A stretch of 64,000 bases of DNA from Acidobacteriaceae bacterium. Lineage in GTDB: Bacteria > Acidobacteriota > Terriglobia > Terriglobales > Acidobacteriaceae. Positions 8,670 through 18,242 of the stretch are shown here, piece by piece. The stretch spans positions 1-64,000 of the forward strand of contig JASHNS010000113.1 of assembly GCA_030041515.1 (NCBI GenBank), given 5' to 3'. Position numbers and translations under genes: made by a program. The notes under the pieces were generated by a model. It was not told where the DNA came from. It ran no database searches and saw nothing but the letters and a program-made list of their open reading frames with translations. The number at the start of each line of letters is the position of its first letter. Positions within the stretch are counted from its first letter, which is position 1.

Positions 8670-9662
8670 GTGCTGGACGTGGTGCGGCGCGGGCAGAAAT
8701 TCGCCGTGTGCTCGCACGCGCGGCCCGACGGCGATGCGGTCGGATCGATGCTGGCGTGTGGCATGTTGCTGGCCGGGCTGAACAAGCAGGCGGATCTCTA
8801 CTCGGCCGATCCGGTGCCGCAAATCTATCGATGGCTGCCGTGCGCGGAGACCATCCGGCGGGTGACCCGCGTCGAGGGCAGCTACGACGCGGCGATCCTG
8901 CTGGAATGCGACGGATTAGCGCGGACGCGGCTCGAGGGTCTCGAAGGACGGTTCCTGGTGAACATCGACCATCATGCGAGCTGGAAGGCATTCGCGGCGG
9001 TGAACTGGATTGAGGAAGGCGCCTGTGCCGTGGCGGAGATGGTCTACCGGCTGACCCGGGCCGCGGGAGGCGCGATGACCCCGGCCATGGCGACATGCCT
9101 GTACACCGCGGTGCTCACCGACACGGGATCGTTCTGCTACGAGGGAACGGACGCGCATGCTTTCGACTTGGCGCGCGACCTGGTGGTGTGCGGGGCGCGG
9201 CCGGCGGAGATTGCGCGGGAAGTGTATTTTTCCAATCCGTTGCCGAAGATGGCGCTGCTGGGGACGGCGCTGACGCGTCTGCGCCGCGAGGGGCGGCTCG
9301 CGTGGCTCTGGGTGACCGACGAGGACATGACGCGCGCGCACGCCACGGAAGAAGACTGCGAAGGAATCGTGAACTACGCGATCGGCATCGCAGGCGTGGA
9401 GGCAGCGGTGCTGCTGCGGGAGCTGAGCGACGGCAGGATCCGGCTTTCGCTGCGCAGCAAGGGCGGCGTGGATGTGGCGCGGATCGCCGCAAGCTTCGGC
9501 GGAGGTGGACATCGGCATGCCGGCGGCTGCACGCTGGAGGGGCCCCTGCACGCGGCGATGGAGAGAATCCTGGAGACGATGCGGCGCGAACTCAGCAGGG
9601 AAAACCAGAAGATACGCGAAGCCTCGCGGGCGGAATCGCGCGGGATGAATCTGTTAGGCTGA
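8670..9662 (+). CDS. nrnA: DHH/DHHA1 phosphoesterase, NrnA-type oligoribonuclease / pAp phosphatase
   Basis: The 330-residue enzyme has the DHH-family core: the HARPDGDAVGS metal-binding motif near the N-terminus, ILLECDG, and VNIDHHASW, the name-giving DHH triad. The DHHA1 substrate-binding domain ends with SFGGGGHRHAGGC. NrnA-type proteins degrade nano-RNAs and/or dephosphorylate 3'-phosphoadenosine 5'-phosphate, and cytosolic action is expected. GTG at 8670 is the only usable start that keeps the usual short N-terminus; GGAGG lies unusually close, two bases before it. The rbfA-nrnA order is a conserved neighbourhood, and the 119-bp spacing is compatible with cotranscription. Confidence 0.9.
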   Translation: MLDVVRRGQKFAVCSHARPDGDAVGSMLACGMLLAGLNKQADLYSADPVPQIYRWLPCAETIRRVTRVEGSYDAAILLECDGLARTRLEGLEGRFLVNIDHHASWKAFAAVNWIEEGACAVAEMVYRLTRAAGGAMTPAMATCLYTAVLTDTGSFCYEGTDAHAFDLARDLVVCGARPAEIAREVYFSNPLPKMALLGTALTRLRREGRLAWLWVTDEDMTRAHATEEDCEGIVNYAIGIAGVEAAVLLRELSDGRIRLSLRSKGGVDVARIAASFGGGGHRHAGGCTLEGPLHAAMERILETMRRELSRENQKIREASRAESRGMNLLG

Positions 9663-9714
9663 CTTCGGCCTTTAGTGGTTAGACCTGCGGCGATGACCCT
9701 CAGCCGCGTCCCCT

Positions 9715-11850
9715 TTGGACGTGTCGGTGCGGAAGCCGCGGGCTCAATTCCGAGGATCGCAAACCAGCCCAGTGACTGAGTCATCTCCAGAAGACGGAAA
9801 AGAGAAGGCGGGCGGCCGATATGCCGGCGGCGAAGCGCAACTGAAGGCGCGGGAGCCGGGGCTCGTATTGCGGCTGTGGCGGCGGATTCCCGGCATCGAT
9901 GTGCCCATGGAAACGGCGACGCTGCTGGTGATGACGGCGTTCTTCATCTTTTACGGGCTGGTGCCGATCTTCGGGGGCGACGGCCTGGGCCTGGTCGGCG
10001 CCGACGAGCCGCGTTACGCGCAGATTGCGCGGGAGATGCTCAAGCGCCGCGACTACATTACGCCGGTGCTGTGGGGGCATCCGTGGCTGGAGAAACCTGC
10101 GCTGTACTACTGGCGGGCGATGTTCGCCTTCAAGGAGTTCGGGATTCACGACTGGTCGGCGAGGCTGCCTTCAGCAAGCTTCGCTTTTATGCTGGTGTTC
10201 CTGATCTGGCTGCACATGCGCCGGTTCCGCAACGGAGGACAGCTGGATGCGGCGCTGCTGACGGCATCGTGCGCGGGAATCCTGAGCTTCGCACGCGGGG
10301 CCTCGACGGACATGCAGCTGGCAGCGCCCTTCTGCATCGGCATGCTGGGCTGGTACGCGTGGTATGAGACGAACAGCAAATTCTGGCTCTTCGACCTCTA
10401 CTTTTTTGTCGGGGCGGCCACCCTGGCGAAGGGGCCGGTCGCCCCGCTCCTGGCGCTGGTGATTATCGGAATCTTCGCCGGGCTGCGGCGGGAGTGGTCG
10501 CTGTTCCGGCGAAGTTTGTGGCCGGCCGGGTTTGTGCTGTATTTCGCGATGGTGCTGCCCTGGTACATCGAGGTGCAGCGCCGGAATCCCACATTTCTGA
10601 AGGTTTTCTTTCTCCAGCAGAACCTGGAACGGCTGGCGACGAACCGCTTCGAGCACTACCACCCTTTCTGGTATTTCATTCCGGTGGTGCTGCTGGGGCT
10701 GACGCCCTGGGCGGTGATCGCGGTAACGGCGTTTGCCGACGCCGTGGGCGGCTCGATCAACGAATGGAAAGCGCGAGGGGCGAAGGGGCGGTATATCGGT
10801 CATGAGCGCGCCGGAGACGCGTTTCCTGAATTCCTGGTGCTGTGGGCCGTGGTGGTCATCGTGTTCTTCTCGTTTTCCGAGTCGAAGCTGCCGGGATTCA
10901 TTCTGCCCGCGATTCCGCCGCTGACGATTCTGGCCGGCGACTATCTGAACCGCATCCGGCGGCGGGGGTTGAAGACCTGGCTGCTGGTGCTGCACGCCGT
11001 TGCGACGGGAATTCTGACCATGTTCGTGCTGCTGATGCCCCTGCACCTGACCGCGCCGGAGTCGATTCCTCCGGGAATTGCAATTGTGGCGGCGGGGGTG
11101 GTGGGCCTGGCAGCGACGGTATTCATTCTGATCATGGTGGCGCGGTTCGGCCTGAAGCGGCTGCGTCTGGCTACGCTGACGCCCATCGTGATGCTGCTCT
11201 TCTACATTGTGGGGGTGGGGCCGGTTTTCGGAATCAAGGCGGTACCGAATACGAAGCGCAATATCGAGCTGATGAACATGACGTTTTCGGCGCGGCCCAT
11301 GGCGCGCATTCTGAACGCGATCAGCCCGCCGCCGGGAGTGGTGGCGGTGTTTCGGGTGCGGCGCGAGCTGCAATATGGACTGGGGTTCTATCGCGATGAG
11401 CGCATCGTGAATTACGATGTGGGCATCGTGGTGGACAATCCGCCGGCCAGCGCCGGGCCGGGGCCGCACGGCGTGGTGATTGAGGATGTCAAAGAAGGGT
11501 CATCGGCGGACGAATTTGGGATGGTGCAGAAGATTGGCGACGATCTGGTCGCAGTGAACGGCCAGCCGGTGCTGAATGCCGCGGACTTCGACCAGATGGA
11601 AGCGGGGTGGCATCCCGGGGAGAAGGTGGAGTTCGAGATTCTGGATCCGCGGATGCCCGAGGAGCCGCCGCAGTTTCTGGGCGGCGCAATGGACGATGGC
11701 GTTCCGCAGGGGCAGCATCTGCTGGTGGCGCCGGAAAGCGCCGTGGAGGCGCTGAAGAAGAAACTGGCGGGGAGAGAGTACGAGCCGCTGTTCTCGTATC
11801 CGTGGCAAGACCTCGAAGTGTATCGAGTGATGGCAGCGGGGCAGCGGTAG
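9715..11850 (+). CDS. ArnT/PMT-like polytopic glycosyltransferase with inserted PDZ-like domain
   Basis: The 711-residue integral membrane protein resembles lipid-linked-sugar glycosyltransferases of the ArnT/GT39-GT83 group. The first periplasmic loop has GADEPRYAQIAREML and WLEKPALYYW, with the acidic catalytic Asp-Glu pair, followed by roughly ten further hydrophobic segments. The soluble C-terminal part is unusual: from about residue 585 to 650 it reads as a PDZ domain (VVIEDVKEGSSADEFG, GDDLVAVNGQPV, GEKVEFEIL). The ordinary transferase tail (HLLVAPESAVEALKKKL) then resumes. Donor and acceptor are unknown; these enzymes typically modify lipid A or proteins from polyprenyl-phosphate sugars. 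The start is uncertain (TTG 9715, GTG 9721 or 9727). Confidence 0.8.
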   Translation: MDVSVRKPRAQFRGSQTSPVTESSPEDGKEKAGGRYAGGEAQLKAREPGLVLRLWRRIPGIDVPMETATLLVMTAFFIFYGLVPIFGGDGLGLVGADEPRYAQIAREMLKRRDYITPVLWGHPWLEKPALYYWRAMFAFKEFGIHDWSARLPSASFAFMLVFLIWLHMRRFRNGGQLDAALLTASCAGILSFARGASTDMQLAAPFCIGMLGWYAWYETNSKFWLFDLYFFVGAATLAKGPVAPLLALVIIGIFAGLRREWSLFRRSLWPAGFVLYFAMVLPWYIEVQRRNPTFLKVFFLQQNLERLATNRFEHYHPFWYFIPVVLLGLTPWAVIAVTAFADAVGGSINEWKARGAKGRYIGHERAGDAFPEFLVLWAVVVIVFFSFSESKLPGFILPAIPPLTILAGDYLNRIRRRGLKTWLLVLHAVATGILTMFVLLMPLHLTAPESIPPGIAIVAAGVVGLAATVFILIMVARFGLKRLRLATLTPIVMLLFYIVGVGPVFGIKAVPNTKRNIELMNMTFSARPMARILNAISPPPGVVAVFRVRRELQYGLGFYRDERIVNYDVGIVVDNPPASAGPGPHGVVIEDVKEGSSADEFGMVQKIGDDLVAVNGQPVLNAADFDQMEAGWHPGEKVEFEILDPRMPEEPPQFLGGAMDDGVPQGQHLLVAPESAVEALKKKLAGREYEPLFSYPWQDLEVYRVMAAGQR

Positions 11851-11964
11851 GGCGGCTGAGAAGCAGTGAGCCAATCGGCCGTTGGCACGTGAGCGGGAGA
11901 CATGCATCTGGTGAGCGAGAGGAGAGCCGCAGCGAGTTTGTGAAGCTGCGGAGGTCTGGTATCC

Positions 11965-12975
11965 ATGGCGGCGGCATTGCAGTTTGAGGTGCTCGATCTG
12001 CGTCACTTTTCAGCGGGCATCATGCGGCCGCTGCTGGAGGCGGAGAGCCGCGTTTGGAGTGAGCGGCTGCACTGGGACTATCGGGGCTCGGCAGACCTGC
12101 TGCTGCAGTATCTGGACTCGCGCGTGTTGCCGGGCTATGTGGCCGTGGAAAACGGGCGCGTTGTCGGCTATGTGTTCTGCGTGTATGAGGGACACAAGGC
12201 CGTCATTGGCGACATTTTTGCCCTGGAGTCCGGGGAGCCGGGGCGCACCGCCGGCGGAGGCGGATCCAGTGCGGCCGAAGTGCGAGCCGAACTGCTGCGG
12301 CGGTTGCTGGAAATGCTGCAAAATACGCCGGGCGTCACCCGGATTGAATCCCAGCTGCTGCTGCACCCCCACGGAGACCATACAGGAGCCTTCGAGCAGG
12401 CGGGATTCGAGGTTTACGAGCGCATCTTTATGGAGTGCCCGCTGCGCCGGGCGGTGCCACCCGGCACGCCGGCGCCCGTTGGCGAAACGCTGACGATGCG
12501 GCGCTGGGCGGAAGGCGATTTCGCGGCCGCTGGGCGCCTGATTGCCGCCTGCTATGAAGGCCATCTGGACAGCCACATCAACGAGCAGTACCGCACCGCC
12601 GCGGGATCGCAGCGTTTTCTGCACAATATTGTGCGGTTTCCGGGCTGCGGATATTTTGACGCTGAGTCGTCGCGGACGCTGAGCGAGCCGGGGAGCACGG
12701 AGCTGGCGGGGCTGCTGCTGTGTTCGCGCGTGCGAGAGGATGTGGGACACGTGACGCAAATCTGCGTGGCGCCGCAACTTCGCGGCCGAGGGCTGGGAAA
12801 GGCGCTGATGCAGGAATGCGCGCGAAACCTGGCCCAGCGCGGGTACCAGATGCTGACCCTGACCGTGACGGCGTCGAACCAGAACGCGGTCGCGCTGTAC
12901 GAGCGAATGGGATTCCAGGGCACGCATCGCTTCGACGCGATGGTATGGGACCCGAGCGAGCACGGGCGGGCGTGA
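11965..12975 (+). CDS. Double GNAT-family N-acetyltransferase
   Basis: The 336-residue protein holds two GNAT folds in tandem. The N-terminal one (about 1-155) includes YVAVENGRVVGYVFCVYEG but has a weak acetyl-CoA loop. The C-terminal one (about 165-330) has a complete loop (QICVAPQLRGRGLGKALM) and the terminal NQNAVALYERMGF signature. The likely activity is acetyl transfer from acetyl-CoA to a small molecule or a protein N-terminus; no substrate can be inferred. In such tandem proteins often only one half is catalytic, here probably the C-terminal one. GGAGGT lies about ten bases before the ATG. It is flanked by the glycosyltransferase and the GH57 gene without an obvious functional link. 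Confidence 0.8.
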   Translation: MAAALQFEVLDLRHFSAGIMRPLLEAESRVWSERLHWDYRGSADLLLQYLDSRVLPGYVAVENGRVVGYVFCVYEGHKAVIGDIFALESGEPGRTAGGGGSSAAEVRAELLRRLLEMLQNTPGVTRIESQLLLHPHGDHTGAFEQAGFEVYERIFMECPLRRAVPPGTPAPVGETLTMRRWAEGDFAAAGRLIAACYEGHLDSHINEQYRTAAGSQRFLHNIVRFPGCGYFDAESSRTLSEPGSTELAGLLLCSRVREDVGHVTQICVAPQLRGRGLGKALMQECARNLAQRGYQMLTLTVTASNQNAVALYERMGFQGTHRFDAMVWDPSEHGRA

Positions 12976-13185
12976 GCGCTGGTAAACTGAAGGTGCAGCG
13001 AAACCGTTGACAACCTTTGCGGTTCGAGGCCGCGTCTCTACTTCGGAACTGCTTCACTCATCAGAACTCTTCGGCCCGCAGGCGGACGCTGCAGTTCCAT
13101 CAGCATCAGGCGTCCCCGGGCGGACGCCGGGAACCGCCGCATTGGCGGAAGATCCACATCAACCGGGACCACGAGGAGCCTTCCC

Positions 13186-14925
13186 ATGAAGAATGGCCGT
13201 CCGAAGGGCTACATCACCTTCACATTGCACGCCCATCTGCCTTACGTCGTTCACCATGGAACCTGGCCGCATGGCCTGGAGTGGCTGCTGGAAGCCGCGG
13301 CGGAGACCTATCTGCCGCTGCTGCGCGTGCTGAAGAACCTGGAACGAGACGGTCTGGCGCTCAAGGCGAACATCAACATGTCGCCGGTGTTGCTGGAGCA
13401 ACTCGCGCACCCGACGTTCCAGAAGGAATTGCCTGAGTACCTGAAGCGGAAGATCCTCGCGACGGAGGAAGACGAAGAGTATTTCAGGCAAAGCGGCGAC
13501 ACCCACTTCGCAAAGACGGCGCATTACTGGAGGGATTTCTTTCAGCAGGCGCTGGAGGATTTCGAGGCGATGGGTCGCGACATTATCAAGGGTTTCCGCT
13601 ACTTCAACGATGCGGGATTGATTGAAGTGATCACCTGCGGCGCGACGCACGGCTATATGCCGCTGCTGGGTACCGATGAGAGCGTGGTGGCGCAGGTGAA
13701 GACAGGGGTGGCGACGCACCAGCGGCACATGGGCAAGCAGCCGAAAGGCATCTGGGCGCCGGAATGCGGGTACCGGCCGGCGGGACGCTGGCAGACGCCG
13801 GTGATCCCGGCCGGGAGCACGGGGCCGTGGCCTCCGCAGGAGCGGATCGGCGTGGAAGAAGCCCTCGCCGAGGGCGGAATCCAGTTCTTTTTTGTGGACA
13901 CGCACCTGGTGGAAAGCTCGGTGGGGTTCACCCCGTACGACCTGAAGATGGCCGGCGGGCCGGTGGGCGCGGCGGCGGCGCTGCCGAAGCCCGGCACCGA
14001 CGATCGGGCGCTGTATCACTCGTACTTTGTGGACGGGCCGTGCGCGCACCAGCATCCGGTGGCGATCTTTCCGCGCGATCCGAAGACGGGACTGCAGGTA
14101 TGGAGCGGCGAGACGGGCTATCCGGGAGACGCGAACTACCTGGACTTCCACAAGAAGCGCTGGCCGGGCGGACACCGCTACTGGCAGGTGACGCACGCCA
14201 AGGCCGATCTGGCGCAGAAGACGCCGTATTATCCGGAGCGGGCCAGCGCGCGCACCCGCGACCACGCGGAGCATTTTGTGGGCGTGGTGTACGAGGCGCT
14301 GAAGGATCACCTGAACGAGAAGAATCCTCCGGTGCTGAGCTCGCCCTTCGACGCGGAACTGTTCGGGCACTGGTGGTACGAGGGTCCGACCTGGCTGGAG
14401 CACGTGGCGCGGATCATCGCGAGGGATGACTTCCCGATTGAGCTGTGCACGGGATCGGAATACCTGCAGCGGCATCCGGCGACGGGGTACCTGGCCATCG
14501 GCGAAGGCTCGTGGGGCAAGAACGGGACCAACGAGGTATGGCTGAATCCTGATACTGCGTGGACATGGACTTATATCTATCCGGCGGAAGCGAAGGTGCG
14601 CGACGTAGCGACGGAAGGGAAGTGGAAGGACGGCGGGCTGGGCGAGCGGATCGCGAAACAACTGTGCCGCGAGCTGTTGCTGCTGGAGTCGTCGGACTGG
14701 CAGTTCCTGATCACCACGGAGGCGGCGCGCGATTACGCGGAACAGCGCTTCCAGACGCATCTGGATCAGTTCAACGATGTGGCGAAGGCGTGGGACGAGT
14801 TCGCGGCGACAGGGAGCCTGAAGGCTGCGACTGAAGACCGCCTGTGGCAGATCGAGGAGCGGGATAACATCTTTGCAGACGTAGACCCGGGATTGTGGAA
14901 GAAGCGCGACGCGGCGTGCGGGTGA
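13186..14925 (+). CDS. GH57 family 1,4-alpha-glucan branching enzyme
   Basis: The 579-residue protein begins GYITFTLHAHLPYV, the first conserved GH57 region. The nucleophile region is GIWAPECGYRP, with Glu193, and the acid/base region is SPFDAELFGHWWYEG, with Asp389; positions and spacing agree with characterised GH57 branching enzymes. The C-terminal helical part (from about residue 420) corresponds to the DUF1957-type domain. It should cut alpha-1,4 and form alpha-1,6 glucan branches during glycogen synthesis in the cytosol. GAGGAG lies seven bases before the ATG. No other glycogen genes are in the window. An amylolytic GH57 activity is the main alternative. Confidence 0.88.
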   Translation: MKNGRPKGYITFTLHAHLPYVVHHGTWPHGLEWLLEAAAETYLPLLRVLKNLERDGLALKANINMSPVLLEQLAHPTFQKELPEYLKRKILATEEDEEYFRQSGDTHFAKTAHYWRDFFQQALEDFEAMGRDIIKGFRYFNDAGLIEVITCGATHGYMPLLGTDESVVAQVKTGVATHQRHMGKQPKGIWAPECGYRPAGRWQTPVIPAGSTGPWPPQERIGVEEALAEGGIQFFFVDTHLVESSVGFTPYDLKMAGGPVGAAAALPKPGTDDRALYHSYFVDGPCAHQHPVAIFPRDPKTGLQVWSGETGYPGDANYLDFHKKRWPGGHRYWQVTHAKADLAQKTPYYPERASARTRDHAEHFVGVVYEALKDHLNEKNPPVLSSPFDAELFGHWWYEGPTWLEHVARIIARDDFPIELCTGSEYLQRHPATGYLAIGEGSWGKNGTNEVWLNPDTAWTWTYIYPAEAKVRDVATEGKWKDGGLGERIAKQLCRELLLLESSDWQFLITTEAARDYAEQRFQTHLDQFNDVAKAWDEFAATGSLKAATEDRLWQIEERDNIFADVDPGLWKKRDAACG

Positions 14926-15034
14926 GAAGCGTTTTCACCACAGAGGTCACGGAGGTGCGGCCGCATGGGCGGAGGTGCCTAAGGAGAAACGTGGTGATAT
15001 AAGCGGTTTTCGGCAGCCAGGGCTGCGGCGATGC

Positions 15035-15772
15035 TCAAATCACGCGGCACCCGTCGACTAATCTCCGCTGGCTCTCATCGAGTTCAAAGGGAGCAATACG
15101 GATACCCTCGCCGTGAATGCGTCCGGTCTGAGGATTGCGAACAACGCGGGTAACCCACTCGTATCCGAAATCCAGGTCCGCCGCATTGAACCAATCCTGT
15201 GGGTACAGCCGATAAGTACCCTGGGCCGGATTGGCCGCCAGCAGGGCGAGGTCCGCACGCATTCCTGGGATTCTCGGAATTGCAGGGGAGTGGCAGAGGA
15301 TCAATAGCTCCTCGACCTGGTAAAGCTCTTGCGGGAAATCGGCCGCCATATCCTGATCGATGGTGCCTGTGCTCAAATCGCCAGAGGCGAGAGGCTTCCC
15401 GGCCAGTTCCATCCGGCTCCCCGATGCATCCATTCTCCCTGCGATCTCTTCCACATCAGTCTCAAACGCTGGCAGAAGGCTCGGGCGCAACACCACCAGC
15501 CGGATGGAGGAGGATTCGGTCTGATTCCACGCCAGGAGCGTCGAGTCATCCAGCCGCATGATCCAGTTCCCGAAATCAAATATCGCGACAGTCCCAGTTG
15601 CTCCCACCAGCAGGGTCTTGCCCGCAAGTTGGGACGGACCGGTCGCATTCTTCTGCGCGCCGAGCGGCGTTTTCTGCCAGGTAAAACCCTCCACGGCCGT
15701 TGTCCCCGCGCGCACATACCAGGGAGTTGGTCCGGGTACGCCATCGAACAGGCGGCTGAATTGGCTCTCCAC
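15035..15772 (-). CDS. Hypothetical protein, last gene of the ars-linked run
   Basis: The 245-residue product has no signal peptide or obvious membrane helix. It is beta-rich and starts with GTG as VESQFSRLFDGVPGPTPWYV. Recognisable only as features are an acidic/hydrophobic middle (LPAFETDVEEIAGRMD) and a Trp/Tyr-rich end (DLDFGYEWVTRV). I do not recognise the family. It lies 49 bases downstream of the cytidylate-kinase-like gene on the same strand and could be its transcriptional partner. No good ribosome-binding site precedes the GTG, and the frame is open upstream without another start, so the N-terminus is uncertain. Confidence 0.5.
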   Translation of the reverse strand: MESQFSRLFDGVPGPTPWYVRAGTTAVEGFTWQKTPLGAQKNATGPSQLAGKTLLVGATGTVAIFDFGNWIMRLDDSTLLAWNQTESSSIRLVVLRPSLLPAFETDVEEIAGRMDASGSRMELAGKPLASGDLSTGTIDQDMAADFPQELYQVEELLILCHSPAIPRIPGMRADLALLAANPAQGTYRLYPQDWFNAADLDFGYEWVTRVVRNPQTGRIHGEGIRIAPFELDESQRRLVDGCRVI

Positions 15773-15821
15773 CTGGAAAGGATAGCTCTGTGCCTGAATA
15801 TGAATCGAGCAGCCGGCGCGA

Positions 15822-16457
15822 TTACCCCCCGGCGCCCACCCGCTCCGGGGCGCGTAAGCCTGCCGCGACGAGCGTAGCGTCGATCATGGCGTCCATGCCC
15901 ATGCAGGAATTCATCATGAGGTGGTAGAGGCGGCGGTCGTCCCACTCGCGCTGATGGAAGCGGCGGATGTAGTCGGAGCGGCGGCGATCGGTGGCGACGA
16001 TTTCGCGCTCGGCGTCGCCGGCGTGTTCGGGGAACTGCTGCTGGATGAAGCGGATCTTGCGTGCCAGCGAGGCATAGACGAAGACGTGGAAGGCGCCGGG
16101 CGCTTTGGCGAGGACGCAGGCGGCGGCGCGTCCGAGGACGACGCAGTTGCCCTGGGCGGCCTGGTCGATCAGATAGCCGCGGACGAACTCGACCATGCGC
16201 TCGCTGTCGAAGACCTCGGGGTCACCCGGGAGGCGTTCGAGAGAACCGAACCAGATGGCCTTGCCGAAGCGGTAAAACCAGGGGTCGACACGCTCGTCGC
16301 AGCGCTTGACGAGGTCAGGGGTGACGCCGGCTTTGCGGGCGACGTCCTCGATGACGCAACTATCGATGAGCCGCCAGCCGAGGCGTTCGGCGAGGCGATG
16401 GGCGAAGTCTGCGCCCTGGCTTCCGTATTCGCGCTCGACCGTGATGACCTGGATCAT
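15822..16457 (-). CDS. Cytidylate kinase-like family protein
   Basis: The 211-residue protein begins MIQVITVEREYGSQGADFAH, the modified phosphate-binding loop seen in the Cytidylate_kin2 family (E-YGSQG rather than a full Walker A). A lid-like region rich in Arg follows (ATDRRRSDYIRRFHQREW). Members bind nucleoside triphosphates and are assumed to phosphorylate a nucleotide or small metabolite, but most are uncharacterised. AGGGGAAG precedes the chosen ATG. A longer frame to 16640 exists but adds an Arg/Pro-rich sequence overlapping the acr3 3' end. It lies 179 bases after acr3, so it may be cotranscribed with the arsenic genes or only be a neighbour. Confidence 0.75.
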   Translation of the reverse strand: MIQVITVEREYGSQGADFAHRLAERLGWRLIDSCVIEDVARKAGVTPDLVKRCDERVDPWFYRFGKAIWFGSLERLPGDPEVFDSERMVEFVRGYLIDQAAQGNCVVLGRAAACVLAKAPGAFHVFVYASLARKIRFIQQQFPEHAGDAEREIVATDRRRSDYIRRFHQREWDDRRLYHLMMNSCMGMDAMIDATLVAAGLRAPERVGAGG

Positions 16458-16636
16458 GGCTTCCCCTTTCGTTGCGGCGCCTCTGCCACTGGTTGGACGC
16501 GAGTGTGCAATTTTTTGAGGGGCGTCGTCAAGGGACTGCGCGTCCAGCGGGAGGCGCCTGCGGCTCGGGACTGGGAGTCCGAGAGGGCGTCGCCTGGCGC
16601 GGATGGGTCGTCCCGGGACTGTGCCTGGGGCGCGGA

Positions 16637-17719
16637 TCACGGCATTTTCGAGACGCAGATGGACTCGACCCCGGCGGCTTCGGGGTTGGGGAACCAGCGG
16701 CGCTGGAAGACCTGGGCAAGGTTGACCAGGCCAATCATGACCGGGACTTCAACGAGCGGTCCAATGACGGCAGCAAAGGCGGCGCCGGAATTGATACCGA
16801 AGACGGAGACGGCGACGGCAATCGCCAGCTCGAAGTTGTTGGACGCAGCCGTGAAGGACAGGGTCGTGGTTTTGGAGTAATCCGCGCCGAAGCGGCGGCC
16901 CATCCAGAACGAAACCAGGAACATGAGGACGAAGTAGAGGAGCAGCGGGACGGCGATGCGGAGAACGTCAAGGGGCAGGCGCACGATGTAGCCGCCCTTG
17001 AGCGAGAACATGACGACGATGGTGAAGAGCAGGGCGACCAGCGTGAGCGGGGCGACGCGCGGGACGAAGCTGCGGTCGTACCAGGCGCGGCCCCTGGCGC
17101 GGATGAGCACCGTGCGGGTGAGAAATCCGGTGAGGAAGGGAAGGCCAAGGTAGATGAAGACGCTTTTGGCGATGGCAGCCATCGAGACGTTGACGACGGT
17201 GTCGCGCAGCCCGAACCAGCCAGGCAGGAGGGTCATAAAGACCCAGCAGTAGACGGAATAGAAGAAGACCTGGAAGAGGGAATTGAAGGCGACCAGGCCG
17301 GCGGCATAGTCGGTGTCGCCTTTGGCCAGCTCGTTCCAGACGATAACCATGGCGATGCAGCGGGCGAGGCCGATCATGATGACGCCGGCCATGTACTGCG
17401 GATAGCCGTGGAGGAAGACGATGGCCAGCAGAAACATGAGGATGGGCCCAACAATCCAGTTCTGGACGAGGGAGAGACCGAGAATCTTTTTGTTGCGGAA
17501 GACTTCGTGCAACTCCTCGTAGCGGACCCGTGTAAAGGGCGGATACATCATGACGATGAGGCCGACAGCAATGGGGATCGAAGTGGTGCCGACACTGAAG
17601 CGGTTGAGGAGCGGCACGATCCCGGGCGCGAGCCAGCCGAGAGCAACGCCGGCGGCCATCGCGGCAAAAATCCAGCCGGTCAGATAGCGATCGATAAACG
17701 AAAGCCGACTCTTTTTCAT
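16637..17719 (-). CDS. acr3: ACR3-family arsenite efflux transporter
   Basis: The 360-residue inner-membrane protein has about ten hydrophobic helices and the ACR3 signatures [18 protein letters not shown] and [19 protein letters not shown]. The latter carries the essential cysteine (Cys121) of this arsenite/H+ antiporter family. It exports the As(III) produced by the arsenate reductase encoded 27 bases upstream. Length is normal and the helices look intact. The start [16 protein letters not shown] fits the cytosolic N-terminus of the family; GGAGTTGCGCC lies just before the ATG. Its position after arsM and arsC on the same strand marks it as the efflux component of the operon. Confidence 0.93.
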   Translation of the reverse strand: MKKSRLSFIDRYLTGWIFAAMAAGVALGWLAPGIVPLLNRFSVGTTSIPIAVGLIVMMYPPFTRVRYEELHEVFRNKKILGLSLVQNWIVGPILMFLLAIVFLHGYPQYMAGVIMIGLARCIAMVIVWNELAKGDTDYAAGLVAFNSLFQVFFYSVYCWVFMTLLPGWFGLRDTVVNVSMAAIAKSVFIYLGLPFLTGFLTRTVLIRARGRAWYDRSFVPRVAPLTLVALLFTIVVMFSLKGGYIVRLPLDVLRIAVPLLLYFVLMFLVSFWMGRRFGADYSKTTTLSFTAASNNFELAIAVAVSVFGINSGAAFAAVIGPLVEVPVMIGLVNLAQVFQRRWFPNPEAAGVESICVSKMP

Positions 17720-17746
17720 GGCGCAACTCCTGGAACCATGCGCCGC

Positions 17747-18238
17747 TCAGGAGCGGCCGATGCGATCAATCTCGTTTTGAATGGCCATGCGCTGCAGGGT
17801 GCTGAGCGGCAGCGACAGAAAGAGGCCGATGCGCCGGTCGAGGATCATGAAGGCGTCGTGGAAGGCGCGGGCGATCTCTTCCGGCGTGCCGGTTACGGCA
17901 GCGGGATCGGGGATGCCCCAATGCGCGGTCATGGGCTGGCCAGGCCAGATGGGGCAAACTTCGCGAGCGGCGTTATCGCAGACGGTGAAGACGAAGTGCA
18001 TGGGCGGAGCGCCGGGCGCGGAGAACTCGTCCCAGGATTTGCTGCGCAGACCCTCGGTGGGAAGGCCGGAGCGCTCAAGCTGGCTCAGAGCTTCGGGGCG
18101 GACTTTGCCGGAAGGGTGACTTCCGGCGCTCCAGGCCGCAAAGGCCTCTTTGCCACGGTGGTTCAGGATGGCCTCGGCCATGATGGAACGCGCCGAGTTG
18201 CCGGTGCAGAGGAAAAGAACGTTGTAGCGCTCGGCCAT
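17747..18238 (-). CDS. arsC: Thioredoxin-coupled arsenate reductase
   Basis: The 163-residue protein has the low-molecular-weight phosphatase loop LFLCTGNSARS with Cys11, and two more cysteines in FTVCDNAAREVCP (Cys87 and Cys95). This three-cysteine relay is that of the thioredoxin-linked ArsC class typified by the pI258 enzyme, which reduces arsenate to arsenite in the cytosol. The PDP motif (GIPDPAAV) completes the phosphatase-like active site. It begins four bases after the arsM stop codon, so the two are almost certainly translated from one mRNA. The C-terminal helix is slightly longer than in the pI258 form. Confidence 0.93.
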   Translation of the reverse strand: MAERYNVLFLCTGNSARSIMAEAILNHRGKEAFAAWSAGSHPSGKVRPEALSQLERSGLPTEGLRSKSWDEFSAPGAPPMHFVFTVCDNAAREVCPIWPGQPMTAHWGIPDPAAVTGTPEEIARAFHDAFMILDRRIGLFLSLPLSTLQRMAIQNEIDRIGRS

Positions 18239-18242
18239 CGGT

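Noticed and set aside
9693-9779. Possible 28-codon upstream ORF before the PDZ-glycosyltransferase
   Set aside because: No ribosome-binding site or composition signal; it overlaps the uncertain start region of the large gene out of frame. Kept out for lack of support.
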